A DNA stretch of 64,000 nucleotides from Acanthaster planci (Eukaryota; Echinodermata; Asteroidea; Valvatida; Acanthasteridae). A program made the translations under genes and the position numbers. Each line of letters opens with the position of its first letter. Positions within the stretch are counted from its first letter, which is position 1. The notes below the pieces were generated by a model. It saw only the letters and a list, made by a program, of their open reading frames with translations, did no database searches and was not told the origin of the DNA. This document shows positions 1 through 12,300 of the stretch, in pieces. The stretch is taken from assembly GCF_001949145.1 (NCBI RefSeq), contig NW_019091432.1:50800-114799 (forward strand), written 5' to 3'.

Positions 1-351
1 ATACCTCAGGATAAACAAAAACATTACATTAACATGCCCCAGTACTTGAAGGAAGTAGATGTGCAAACACACCCCAGCTGTTTGTGCTGTCATTGAGTAC
101 TACGAGTCACCTTGAGTCAAGAGAGCATATGTCACCGTAGAGAAACGAGCGATACAACAGTCATCTGTCGTGAAAGCTGTTGATGTGTACTTCAAGGTGC
201 ACTTCACTTTGGATTGTAAATACCAACAGCAGTGCAAAAGGGATGGACCTTCTTTGAGAAGTGCATCTATGCACAAAAAGGTGCTACAGCCAGAGAATCT
301 GCTTCGTTGAGAGGCCTACAGGCTTACCTAGCCCATAAAAAAGTCCTGTAA
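1..351 (+). pseudogene. Frameshifted C-terminal fragment of a repetitive-element-type protein
   Basis: Two adjacent open stretches in different frames read as one degenerate protein. The first (about 119-240) ends ...KAVDVYFKVHFTLDCKYQQQ, and the second (238-351, stop TAA 349-351) begins KGWTFFEKCIYAQKG. Together they resemble the recurrent 'YFK.F.VF...Y...C...W.FF.k.iY' C-terminal block that I recall from lineage-expanded, transposon-linked proteins of unknown function in fish and marine invertebrates. The frame changes near 238-245 and an in-frame TGA lies at 113-115, so it is probably dead. Its 5' part would lie left of the window. The family assignment is from memory and weak; I give it no function. 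Confidence 0.35.
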
Positions 352-397
352 GTAGCAGATGTGGAATTCGCTCATGTACACTTTTCTAATATAAAGT

Positions 398-735
398 ACA
401 AGACGAAATGGAGGTGTTTAAAACTGAAAGTCTTTAAAAGGTGTTGAAGACCAAATTTAAGTTTGTTTTTGGTATTTAAACTGTTAGCAGAAGCTGCGTC
501 ATTATTTTGAACAGGACAAGACGAAATGGAGGTGTTTAAAATGAAAGTCTTTAAAAGGTGTTGCAGACCAAATTTAAATTTGTTTTTGGTATTTAAACTG
601 TTAGCAGAAGCTGCGTCATTATTTTGAACATGACAAGACGAAATGGAGGTGTTTAAAATAAAAGTCTTTAAAAGGTGTTAAAGACTAAGTTTAAGTTTGT
701 TTTTGGTAATAAAACTGTTAGCAGAAGCTGCATCA
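398..735 (+). repeat. Tandem repeat, about 117 bp x 3
   Basis: Three consecutive copies begin with ACAAGACGAAATGGAGGTGT at 398, 516 and 633 (periods 118 and 117 bp). Each copy carries TTTAAAAGGTGTT, then TTTTTGGTATTTAAACTGTTAGCAG, then AAGCTGC. The third copy decays after about 700. Copies 1 and 2 are nearly identical, so the array is fairly young compared with the degenerate copies downstream. Confidence 0.85.
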
Positions 736-1650
736 ATGTTTCAGTTGCAAGAAGAAAATGTAAATTTTGTAAATTCAAGAAGAGAAGTGTTTGTATGGTG
801 TTGAAGACGAGCAGAAAAAGTAGGGTAGTTCATATTTGGAGTAATTGTGCATGTTTTAGAAGCAGATATGCTGCATTCGTATTCTAAAAGGTGCTGTTTG
901 GAAATTTGTTTTGTTGTATTTGTGAAAACACAAAATGTACCCTTTCTATGTTGCAGTGTACAAGAAGATATTAAGATCTTCGTAATTTTGTTTTCTTCTT
1001 TTATATTGAAATATGAAAAAGAGCACATGTTGTTTCTTTTTTTCAGATACAACAAAAAGGAACCGCAATAGCATGATTATTTTGAATGATGCTGTAGAAC
1101 CTGCTACCAGAGGAGGGACCCCGTTTAAACTTTAAAGGGTTTCTTATTACTGGTAGCAGGTGCTGTTTATTCATTCTAAACATAATGTGCTCTATTAATT
1201 TCTGTTTTCTGTACATGCATGTAAAAATACAAATGTAGGAGCTTCACTTGCAAGACAAAATGAGGGCCTCTGTATTGTGGTGAAGACTATATTTTGTCCA
1301 TTTAAGTTTGCGTTTAAGTTTATGTATACTTATTTTGGTAGCATATCGATGCTGCATTATCATTAAAAACGTGCTGTTTTGGTTCTTTATTGTTGTATGT
1401 GTTCGAACACACTACATGCTCTTTTTATGTTTCGATGAACAAGAAAGAAGAAGGTCGTTTTTACAGTGTTAAAGACGAGCAGAAAATGTAGGGCTTTCCT
1501 TATTTTAAGTTTGTGTATGTTTTTAAACTTGTAGCAGATGCTGCATTATTGTCTTACAGGATGCTGTTTTAGATTTTGTTTTATGTTGTATTTGTAAAAC
1601 CACAAGATGTTTCATTTACTTTTCTTTGTTTCAACGTACAGTCATACAGC
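736..1650 (+). repeat. Degenerate continuation of the tandem repeat
   Basis: Diverged, irregularly spaced blocks related to the upstream array and to each other. A module of the form 'GCAGATRTGCTGCATT..., GTGCTGTTT..., TTGTTGTATKTGT..., ACA, ...TTTATGTTKC..., ACAAGAA' recurs near 865-990, 1340-1460 and 1520-1645. Blocks resembling GTGTTGAAGACGAGCAGAAAA occur near 797 and 1468. No sustained open frame spans it. It looks like an old satellite or composite repeat. Confidence 0.6.
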
Positions 1651-4600
1651 ATGTGTTAATGAAAACAGGAGGGAGAAACATTCCTTTTTTTCTCGAGGCC
1701 CTTATTTAATCAACAGTTGGATGAATATTTACTCATTTGATGGTTAGATAGAGCACAGCAATAGCTTTTGAAAGGGATTCGTGCCCAACAAATTGTAAAA
1801 GTGAATGAGATCAACCAACAAGTGGTCATACACGGGATGCATTTGCTCAACTATTGTATGACTAGATCCCAATTAATGAGGACTCGTTTCAAATTGTGCC
1901 CAGTTATGAGGAAACAAGTTACCAACAGTTGTGCAACTCANCCCAACGACCGTTGGACAAAACTTTCCCAATAGATGTACATGTTGACTTTTGAACCCAC
2001 GTTGGGTAATAAGTTGGGCATTTATTTGTCCAATTTTCTAACAGTGTATATAGTGGATAAAAATAATCAGCACTTTTTCGTACGATAACAGGCTGCGTCT
2101 CTATTGTGAGAAAAGCAAATCTATCGCCCTATTCGATTCTAAATGAAAACAAGAACCGATTTTCCCTAATTTTGACCGACTCAGTAACTTGTCGAGATGA
2201 ATTGGGCTTGGCCACTTGCGGCCTTAATGCGCGTGATCCCCTGATAGACGGGCCGTGCTGCGCCCTTGTCTGACGGCATCAAGCGGTAGTAGGGCTGAAA
2301 GAACGCAGTTTGACGCCCAGGGTTTGGGAACGATCGGTGAATGCCCCCCAAACGTACTAGAGTAGCGGTATAACCATAGAGCAAGGACACATCACCATTA
2401 GTCGCTCGTATTTATCAATTCAAGAATTAAATAGTCTTTTAAGTGACTCTGGATAAGAATGGATAAGAACGGAGGTAATTGTGTTCCCATTCATTAAATT
2501 AATTTTTCTCCATTTTGCATGGGAAGAATCACGAAGTACACTCCAAGTAAAGAAAGACCTCCCCCTCTTAGTACCAGTAAGCAAAGCTTTCGTGGACGTA
2601 AGCGTCTCCCAGTACTTAATGAAGCAAGAAAAATCAGGGTCAGTCATTCCATGGAGGAATAAAACCTCCATGGTCATTCAAACGAGCCTTGTGAAATCCC
2701 CAGGCTATTGCTTAATTGAGCTAGCTTTTGGGAGGTCAGTCAGGTGACACACAAACTCGGTATAGCATGTTTAGTACAGTTTCCAAACACTCGATCAAAG
2801 GCAAAAGTTCTCCATCTCGGGGCATTCGCCGGCTCCCCATAAACTGTTGGTGTTTGTATTACTTCGTGGCAGTGTCCTTAGCCTCCCTGCCATGAAAAGG
2901 ACATTTGTTTTGCTCAAAGGATCAACAGTCTGATCCAAGAACGGTGTTTTTCATTAGTTTGACCTCCCGCACAGGTCGAATGAGACTAGTGTTTATCGAG
3001 TTTATCCACCATGAAGGAAGGAAGAAAGACGTGCTCCAATTATGCTCCAACAACGTTTTTAAAATCAACTAGTAACTGGTGCTCCGTGACGCAAGCACAG
3101 CAACTTCAAAGAAGTTGTCAGCACCCGAGACAGAAACAGGATTGCGGATATGACAATGAAAATAATCAATAGATGGCTAAATAAAGTGCCCCAACAAGGA
3201 ATAAGAAAATGAACTATATTCGATCAAATCTGTTCAGGGCTGCTGTGTAACTTGTATAACACGTCCTCTGAAGACTCTTTCCGAGTTCTTCACATTTTAA
3301 TGTTCAAGAACCATTTTCGACATACAATCTCTTTTAGAGGACAATGAACCCTAAAATGAGGGGAAAGAGTCTAAAATGCGGTTGGGGTAAGTACACTTAA
3401 TGAGGTGGCAATTACTAGCACAATTATGGCAATGATCAGTTATAACGTAGAAGCTACCGTGAAGCCTGACCCGGCTGCATAACCAATTCTGTAGTCCACA
3501 ATATTGAGGTCAATACATTGAGCTTCTTTCACCCGTGCTGAGTAACATTATCACACTCCGGATTAAGTACGAAATTGACAGCTTAAAACCTGAATTATAG
3601 AGGATCAGAAGTTTGTGGAGAAATTAAAAGATCAGGGATTTACGAATGAAGGGAAATCTATGGTAAACTTGAGTAAAAACAGAAAGATGGGATGTCATGC
3701 TTCAGCAAAATCTATCATCCGTAAAGATTTCACTAAATGCGTTAATTTGGAACATAAATTGGGATTTAAACATTTTAGTCAAATAATGGGAGGTTGAAAG
3801 TAGGAAATTTGGTTGCAGGAGTTGGAACTGATTTGTATCTTCAAGGACAACATCTGTTCAGTTCCATTATGGAATGTTTATGGTGGTTGCTGGGCGCGAA
3901 GCCTTTAGGGCCTTGTCAGGAATATGAGGATAGGCCAACGATGATGACCTGGCCTCTTGCTGGTTCCGTGCAGTACTACACTTTGGCTTCTATATATCTG
4001 TTAAGTTAAGCGATCCGATCTTTTTCGCATAATTGGTAGTAATGATCGACAACATCCTGTTGTGAAGTTCACTGGTGTTAAGGGAGGAGCGCGTTGCCAT
4101 TTAAAACGACTAATACACGCTATCGAAGATAAATTATCACCAAACACCTGCATACACCAAGGGAGAAGCGTCTGCATCCGCAGCCCAGGCTTCCCGATCT
4201 GACCGTTGATAGATTAACGGGCATATTCCTCAAGTATCCATTCCTGAAGTCAGTTCTGTTGGCCTTGACTTTGAATGCTGTGGTGCCCCAGAAGTCTGTA
4301 CGTCCCACAGCATTCCAAACGAAAATTTTTGTGCCTCTTCTTTCACATTTATTTCGACAAAAATTTAGTTCGGCCTTGGTAGATGGTTAGAATTTGCAAA
4401 CAGCTGTTGACGAAAGCCGTATCAACATCAAATAATGCACTAAAAATAAATAGGTCTTGGCTTTGAAGTCCACGTGAGTACCCAGTCCATAACGAGAGGC
4501 GCTTTGATGGTCACGCAGTTTCACATCGGCTCAGATTAAGGCAATGTGACATGAATTTGAGCAGTGAACCTCCAATTTTATGGATCTGAGGGGAACAACC

Positions 4601-6167
4601 CCTTTTATTTTGCTAAAGCGTTAATTTGCCTTGTTAGGGATTGAACGTGCATTTATTTTTTAAACTAGATTTGGGGTAAGATCTAACGATTCAGTCACTG
4701 TTATCTCTGCAACTGATCCAGGGTTTAGCTCGCATGGGGACTGATATTTTGTAAAATATACCGGAGCGAAGAGCAACAGATGCGGACCACAAAGGGCGCA
4801 GATGTCGTCAATAAATTTGGTCACAATCGCTTGGGGACGATAAAAGTGAGCAGGATCAGAGAGTGAACTTGAGAAATTGAGGGATGATCACTGCCACTTG
4901 TGCTTTACTCGCAGTTTACAATAAACACAGAGGAGCTGCTGACTATTGGGAGGAAGCCCAGGGAAAAAAAGGTTTCAAGTGACTGATTTTAGGTTCTCAA
5001 GACCTGTGGCTATTTCTTGGAAAAGATACGGATTAAAGACTTAAGTCATTAAGACAAGGACAGTGAGGGCTCGCATGATTTCCATTCGCTTCATTCCTGG
5101 AGATTAAATACATTAGTTTCAGTTACGGTTCTACCTTTCCAGATGTTGTTTTTGCCTTCTACAATACTGTGTTGATTTTTAATGTCAAAATAATCAAGCT
5201 ATGGACTGCACAAAATATTTAGTGAAATGAAAACAACGCTTATGTTGTCTTAGCTGCTCGTGCCAGTTTCGGAGAGATTGTTTATGTCAAGTGGATTTCA
5301 TTGAATGCACTGCGTCACATTTTTGAGCAAACAACTTTACACCATGTGTAGTTCATGATTGCGACAACCAAAGGAATAATAAAGTTAATATTTTCTGACA
5401 CAGGTGCCCTTGGATCACCTGTTCCCAGTGTTCTGACAGTTGTTGAACTGCATGCCAGGGAAAACACACCCGCTGCGCCGTAAAGCCATTAAATATTTCT
5501 GTAAATCGGAGAGCAGTCGGATCTAGCACTCCGCCAACTGAATACCTGTGTCTCGCCAGCTTCCCCTGCAAAGCGAGTAAAGCGCTTAATCGGACCGGAA
5601 CGAGTCTTCGCTGTTCCAACCAGCGGGGATACATTCCGGAAAACGTCAGAAGGAAAATATACTTTGTGCGTCGTCAAAGGTTTTTTCGCCTGTATACTTG
5701 AGGCCCGTATAGAATGAAAAATGTTCATTACAAAACGAGAACACTGTCATCCCCGTTGTCCAAGTTTTATATATTTGTCGTAGCGGTTGATGTCTTCCCA
5801 TCAAGCAGACGTATGTTCATATTTTACCAGCAACACAAAGGTTGCCCTTCACTACTAGATTTTTTACGGATCGATATTACAGCCGACTCTTCAGAAGTTG
5901 TTGGTGCCAAATTGAACATTGCACCAGTTGCAAAATGCTGTCATCATTCAGTATGCCTACACAGTCCAATGACAGCTAGCGTATGTGGGCATTGCTAATG
6001 GCAAACGGAGGGGGTCATCCACTGCTCTATACCTATTTTCTTTTGCTGTCAGCTTATCCCGACAAAATAGACCTATAATTTGAACTAAATATTAGCCGGG
6101 AGTATTACAGACCGATCGGCTTTATGCACACAGTATGAAGCCAGACAGCTTGATTAAAGGGTAGCAC
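1651..6167. other. Intergenic, no supported gene
   Basis: AT-rich sequence with no long conserved open frame, no tRNA and no clear transposon termini. One N lies at 1941. Around 1770-2030 words such as CAACAAG, CCCAACG and TTGGGCA recur, probably a decayed repeat I cannot classify. The open frames here have no recognisable family, codon pattern or splice context. Confidence 0.5.
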
Positions 6168-6732
6168 AAATTGAAAACATTTAGTTCACGTAAAGTATTT
6201 CAAAATAGCAATAAATACGTAACCATTTCAAAAAATCGCATATTTAATGTTTACCCTATTAATTGTGACCCCAAAGTCAATAAAAAGATCCTGCGTTTCT
6301 CCGCCCACACAAAAAAAATCCCTTTTGACGGTTCGCGCTCCCAGGCTCATTGGATGACGTCATCGCCAGCATGATCACACTGTCTCAGTTCAAGAAATAC
6401 ACGGGGACTGTGTATTTTAATTTCTATCTGGGACTGAGACAGCCACATCGAACACAACGTGGTCTTTTGCAAGCGTGCGATACCGTACGTACTGTGCGCT
6501 ATGTACATGTACGTGTACACTACATGTCAGCGTTCTGGCGATGACGTCATCCGATCAGCCTGGGAGCACGAATGGCCAAAAGGGGATTTTTGTGGGCGGG
6601 GAAACGCAGGACCTTCTTATTCATTTTGGGGTCACAATTAATGGGATAAACATTAAATTTATGATTTTTTGAGGTGGTTACGTATTTATTACTATTTTTA
6701 AATACTTCACGTGAACTAAATGTTTTCAATTT
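6168..6732. mobile_element. Long-TIR foldback element (about 565 bp)
   Basis: The first and last roughly 205 bp are inverted copies of each other. The left end AAATTGAAAACATTTAGTTCACG mirrors CGTGAACTAAATGTTTTCAATTT at the right end, and the match runs inward through ATAAATACGTAACC, the AATTGTGACCCCAAA block and ATGACGTCATCG. The middle (about 6375-6525) is unique, with several TGTACATGTAC-like words. No transposase is encoded and I find no convincing target duplication. It is a non-autonomous foldback DNA element; its superfamily is not identifiable from the ends. Confidence 0.75.
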
Positions 6733-8914
6733 CTGTTATCATTTAAAACTGTATCCTCCGCTGAGTCGAACTGTTTATTTCAACTGGTCACTGTGATCAA
6801 TGATCTGATACATTTACCACTATTATCTCTTTGACATATCCTTCGAAATTGGCAGTCTGGTGCCACGACAGGTTCTGTCTCCCGACCCTATACTTCGACC
6901 GCAGAGTCGTTCGTTTAAGACTAAAAATTATAGGCCTATCGTCAAGTGTTTTTTCTTCAAAATAAGACGATTTGAAGAATGAAGTTGGTTTATGTCACAC
7001 TGCTCAGAACGGGATAGATCAAAATACATCAGTAACTATAGGGCTACATTAAACTTGATTCGGCAATGTTAAGGCAAAATAAGAAGGAATTGTGTTAAGG
7101 TCGAATTTCTGCTGAAACGGATTGCATTGGTTGCTCATAGCATGTAGGTGACGATGTGTTATTCAAGATGAGACATGAACGTACTCATGTGGGAAATGGC
7201 ACTCTGAGATAACACTTTCACTCGAAATGCCTCAAAGCTCCTGGGAACTAGCAAGACGAGAAGGAGGGAGGTGTTCACTGAGGGAGGCGTGAGGCAGTAT
7301 ACAGACTACAGTGAGGGGAAAGCGCCCCGTAGTCCGGCCGGAAATCAGCGTGGATTTCCGATGAACGGCTAGGTCTTGTCATGGATATTAATCTAAATCA
7401 CAGCAGAAGTCCTCGGGGAAATTGCATGACGGGCTAAACAAGACGGATCCTGGCTATAAAGATTTCCAGATTATGTGGCTTCTTTCCATAAATTGTCTTA
7501 CGAGTTAAAAGGCAACTGAAGCGGTATTTAACACTTAGGCAGATGATACCTTGACCTTTGAAGTTTAACAAGAGCCATGATATGAGAACTTTACGCGTGC
7601 TCTTTTACAGTTGTCTTGGTGTATGTGTCTTCAAGTTCAGTTTAATACAAACCATGTTTCAAACTGACAGAGCACTTTCAGCAGGGGATCAACTGCACTG
7701 CGTCGACACGACCACCATTGTACGCCGTACGTGTACACGTAACGTAAGTGGTGTCATACGGTATGTTAAGGGGTTGACGGGTCGTTACCAAAAACAAATA
7801 AATCAATTCAGAAAATCACAAACCCTATCTGCCCCTGATACAGACGAGAAAATTCGTACAATCGGTGGCCTTTCTCTGTAACAGCTTCCCGGGCGGGGAG
7901 CAAGGTTAGCATTTACACAAGGGAATTACACGTCTCTTACATAGCAGGGACTGGCAATACTCTTTGGTTTTGTTCTTTACGGTCATGCCTACTTCACCGT
8001 GACTCCTGTGGGTCTTGGGGTAGTTTAAAACAAGCTGCATAATGATTTATCTCGGACTGTTTCCGTTTTAAGCCCCATGTAGCTTTCCAGTGACGTGTTC
8101 CCGAGTCCATACAGTGATTGATCAAACCTATTTCTGGACGGGAGTTCTTAACGTACCCCTAAATTGCAGAACTGAACCAATATCGTTAACACTTTTGTTT
8201 ATCCACATTGATGCAGAACGTCTACATATTTCCCAGTTGCATGCGCAATAGTCGGTATTAATTCTATTTCTTATTTGCACTTTTTCACAGGGGTTCCACA
8301 TTATTTATGGCTCTTTCCTTACGTTATTCCAGGGCTCAAGGCGACTTTGATTAGTTAGACGCCTGATCAATTGTGACAGCGGTCTCCTGTGAATTTATTA
8401 AATCAAAAACAAAATCGGAACATCGATTGGTCGTTGTGCAACAACTTCAAAACACTGTAGACTGGTGGACATTACACATGACAGGATGGGATCATTAAAA
8501 GACTTCGCGGCAGCTGCTTTAAGATTGGGTTATTTCCACCTGTGGCGGAACAGGGGGGGCTTTTCCCCCACCTTCGAAAAGTTAGTTACTCCCCACCACA
8601 CACACACTCACTTTATAGGCCTATGAGCCGTTGGAGGTACCGTACATTGCAACTTTATAATTGTATTCTTCAGTCTAATGGCTGGGGCTTGTCCCCCCCC
8701 CACTTTTAAAACCGTTCCGCTGCCGTTGGTTTTTTCTCATTCAAGGTATAATTTTTTTTAGAGCAAGGGTATGCGTGGGGTGTTGATAATGTTTCATGTT
8801 GATGGCATGGCGACACCAGAACCTCTAAAATAGGAACTCATATGGAGAGACAGTGTGGTTGCGTTACTTTAAACGGCGGAAGTCTGTGCCCCCGATTTTG
8901 AAATGTACCCAATC
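6733..8914. other. Intergenic, no supported gene
   Basis: No coding evidence. A possible short MITE remnant lies at about 8541-8716, with ends CTGTGGCGGAAC and GTTCCGCTGCCG (inverted, imperfect) enclosing G/C homopolymers, but no target duplication is visible. TAGGCCTA occurs at 6931 and 8616. Confidence 0.5.
8907..8914 (+). repeat. Left target-site duplication ACCCAATC
   Basis: The 8-bp word ACCCAATC directly abuts the left end of the hAT-like element and is repeated exactly at 9205-9212 on the other side. Confidence 0.85.
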
Positions 8915-9204
8915 CAGCGGTGTAGCCAGCTTTTGGTGTCGGGGAGGGGGGGGAATTCAAATGTGAATGCGGCTTCATGCTCAAGCAAAAGATTTTTTGG
9001 GGGGGAGAAAAAAATATCAAAAACCTTACTCATGGTCCCGACGTCCTTGCTCTTTTTTCGTGGTGTTATTTTTGTAACGTTTTGGTGCTAATATTTGTTA
9101 AATAAATATGCTGATTGTACTACAGAAGGGAGAAAAAGTGAGGCAAAAAATCTGTCGGGGGCACTTTGCCCCCTGTCCCACCCCTTCCGCTGGCTACGCC
9201 ACAG
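8915..9204. mobile_element. Non-autonomous hAT-like element (290 bp)
   Basis: Terminal inverted repeats CAGCGGTGTAGCCAGC and GCTGGCTACGCCACAG (13 of 16 positions match when inverted) are flanked by the exact 8-bp duplication ACCCAATC. Eight-bp duplications and CAG...CTG termini are typical of hAT transposons. The ends also fit a common invertebrate terminus of the form CAGTGGCGTAGCCAG. The inside is G-run rich at the left and C-run rich at the right, with no transposase frame. Confidence 0.85.
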
Positions 9205-9212
9205 ACCCAATC
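9205..9212 (+). repeat. Right target-site duplication ACCCAATC
   Basis: Exact copy of 8907-8914, marking the insertion of the hAT-like element. Confidence 0.85.
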
Positions 9213-9238
9213 TGTGTGCAAGTCGCACCTTTTATTTA

Positions 9239-9316
9239 GGGAACGATCAATCGATATAGAAGAACGATTGATCGATGTAGGGGAACGATCGATCGATTAA
9301 GGGGGAATGATCGATG
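9239..9316. repeat. GATCGAT-rich short tandem repeat
   Basis: About 3.5 imperfect units of roughly 20-24 bp, each built on AACGATCRATCGAT followed by a short A/T/G-rich spacer. The core is itself palindromic. Confidence 0.75.
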
Positions 9317-12300
9317 TGTTGCCTCCAATTGCAAGTTTTTGCCTCTTTGGCGTTTCATAGTCCCTGGGTGTCCCTCAGGGATATCACTCAAGTTGCTACT
9401 AGCCGGACAGAGAAGAGTTACACACCAAACCCCGTTAATAGAGCCTGAAAGTAAGAGGTCATATTTTTCGAAGCCCTTTGTCCAAGTTGGATTTTTAAAG
9501 AAGAAACTGAACGAAAAAATATTACAAATTATAAAATCTTTGCACGTGAATTTTCCTGTCCAAGGGTTCCGGAAGCGCGCCATCAGGGGTAAACTTTCAG
9601 GCTCTATTTGCCACACTTATCAGACGGCGGGCACACCCTTTAACTCTTTCTACACGCTGGGGATTTAGAAACTTAACGCCCTCGGCGACCGGACTACTTC
9701 AGAAAATTTAGCTGATACAAAATCTGACTTGCCCTGCTTTAAAATATGAGCCTTGTCTATCATGCATGCAAAGTGATAGAGGCAAGCAAGAGGAAAGCAG
9801 GCCTAGGATTGCCTATGATTTCCAAGTTGAAAACAAACTAATGCAAACATTTTAGCAACTAAACAAAATCCCCGGTAAAAGCTGCATTTTACACCAATAA
9901 CTTGGTGATGCAAAAGACACAACATGGAATACAATTCATGTACTACTTTATTCTCAATTTGAGGACTTTGCGGTGAGTCGTAAATCAGCGTCTTTTCTAA
10001 AAAAAAATGACTAAAGGAAATCTGACATTTTCCCCGCGGTTCATGTGATATAGGCAGCTGCTCGGTCCTATTTATCACAGGAAAGCACACCCGCTGGCTG
10101 CAACATCCCACACCCATGGCAAGTATCCCTTTAAAGTGTCTCGAGACCCAGACAGTTCACAACTGCATCAATGATTCTAATGGCATTGGGGGGGCTGTTT
10201 GTTTCACATGGATCCAAATCTTGATCCGTAACCGTCGTCGGTTCACTGACACCACAACTAGCGTAAGGGCTGGAGCGAACCAGCGTTGGGACCACTGGTC
10301 GAGATGCGAACCCGAATGAAACAAACAGACCACAAGAGATTAATTTCAAGAGAACAGCGAATGGTGGGCGCAGTTACGCAGTTACGTGAAATGAAATGAA
10401 CAATTAACCGAATCAAGGCAATCGTCCAACGGCATGTACCAGTGACGGCAACAGTACCAAGGTCGAATCCCCCCAAAAGAAAAACACTCAGTAAAAGCTT
10501 CGACAAATTCTACACTCATGGCCTACTCAAATTTACGCAATCAGGTCGAAGCAAATTGCTACTGAGGCTGCAACCGACCAGCTTGCATTTTGACGATATA
10601 AGTAATAATTAAAAAGTGCCCATCACCCTCCCTATGTTAACTCAAAGGGGTTACTCGCATCTGGAGGACGAAGTTGCGTCCTGATTTTGTAAGCACTTGA
10701 TCCTCGCAGGATACCCTCAGAAGCATCAGTGATTGTGGTAGCACTACTGTGAACAGCAGACTGGGGATAGCTTACGACTGGTGTCTTCATTCGAAGTCTC
10801 CGCTGAATGAATGATGGCCAGTGGCAAGCCAGTTACTGAAAGAGCCGCCGCGGGATTCCCGAGAACAAACGTCGTTGTACCGATCTGAGACACTTAGTAA
10901 AGTTATACTCCAAAACGTGACTCGCTTACCTTAAAATTTTAGTAGTTGTATAACTTGCTGTTTCTATGTTGCACAGGCCTACATGAAGGCGGCCGGCAAT
11001 ACTTCATTTTACCATTGAGGAATAAAAACGTCCTCCATGATTTTACCCATCACGGTGGTCGGCTTCGAGCTCGCCTCTCACAAACAAGTGCAGGGGATAC
11101 CCTAGTCTGTAGTCTGGTCAATACTTCCCGGACAAAACGAGCCGTATCTCATGGCCCCTTCACCATTCCAAATTTAACCTCGACGTCAAACAACCCCCCC
11201 CCCTCACTTGCAGAGGGGCTTCACTTCCTGCCCACAAACTGGCCTGCACCTCGGTGATACACTCCCGGGGCCACGGGGCCCCCAGACCCAGAAACATGCA
11301 TCTCTCTATATATATATATCGCTCAGTTTGAAAAAAAAATAGGCGGAGAATAAGATCAACCGCGCTGGCTTCCCTCGCGAGAAAACTAAAGGGGAAATTA
11401 CAGAATTACCGGACTCAACTCTACAGGCTCAAGCCGACCGGAGAGCTCTAACCAAAACAAATTTCTCGGTCCGTGCTAGTGTCGACAAGCTACGATGCAG
11501 CCGAGAACACAATTGTTCCAGCAATGATCTTCGGAAGTTCCAGCAAAGGAATCACCTGACATTCCATTTTGTTTCAACCCCCAAACAATATTCCATTTCC
11601 ATCTTTGCAAATGTCAACCGACAAGCCCTCACTGACGCATCAGTTTTTGAGTACAAAAACTAATTACGTGTCTGAAAAACGACAGCCGTTCAAAAGACGA
11701 TTGACAAAAAAATGTTGCACAGCATTTCACAATGTACATTCAACTTCAAGGAAGATTCTCCTTCTAGATAGATATAGTGAACCCCTCCCCCAAAGGGAGA
11801 CAAAATCACAAAAAAATGTACTCAATGTCAACCCCTACTTCAACCAAGACACGTGCCAAATTACAGCAAGATGAGCAAAAATACCTTCCAGCTATTACCA
11901 ATTATTCCAGGGAACAAAGATTCAGCAGAAAACATCTTCACTTGTGCTCGTCGTGATTGGCGCAAATCACCACTCCACAAAGGATTCGTCCTTTGGGATT
12001 TTAGGACTGCATGCCATCTTAGAAAGAGATTGAAAATGAATTGAACCGTTTGCAAATAATATGCAGAGATACTGGGGGTGTTACTCCCCGCTATTTCTCA
12101 GACATTTGGGGGAAAAATTTAACTCAGCTAACAATTTTAAAAACTCTTGAAAACGATGCCTTGTTTAAAACGTCACTATTATAGCAATCTTCGAAACAGT
12201 CGTTAAAAACTAAATGATAAACCTCACTCAGGAGAGTGTGTAATTATTAATTCGTAATAGATATCTGTTTCTTGTGAACTCGCCTGTCTTAAACACGCTC

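Noticed and set aside
8541-8716. Possible MITE with GGCGGAAC ends
   Set aside because: The ends match imperfectly and no target duplication is visible; noted only in the intergenic entry.
10191-10332. Inverted pair CTGTTTGTTTCA around 140 bp
   Set aside because: Arms are only about 12 bp and the flanks show no duplication; chance cannot be excluded.
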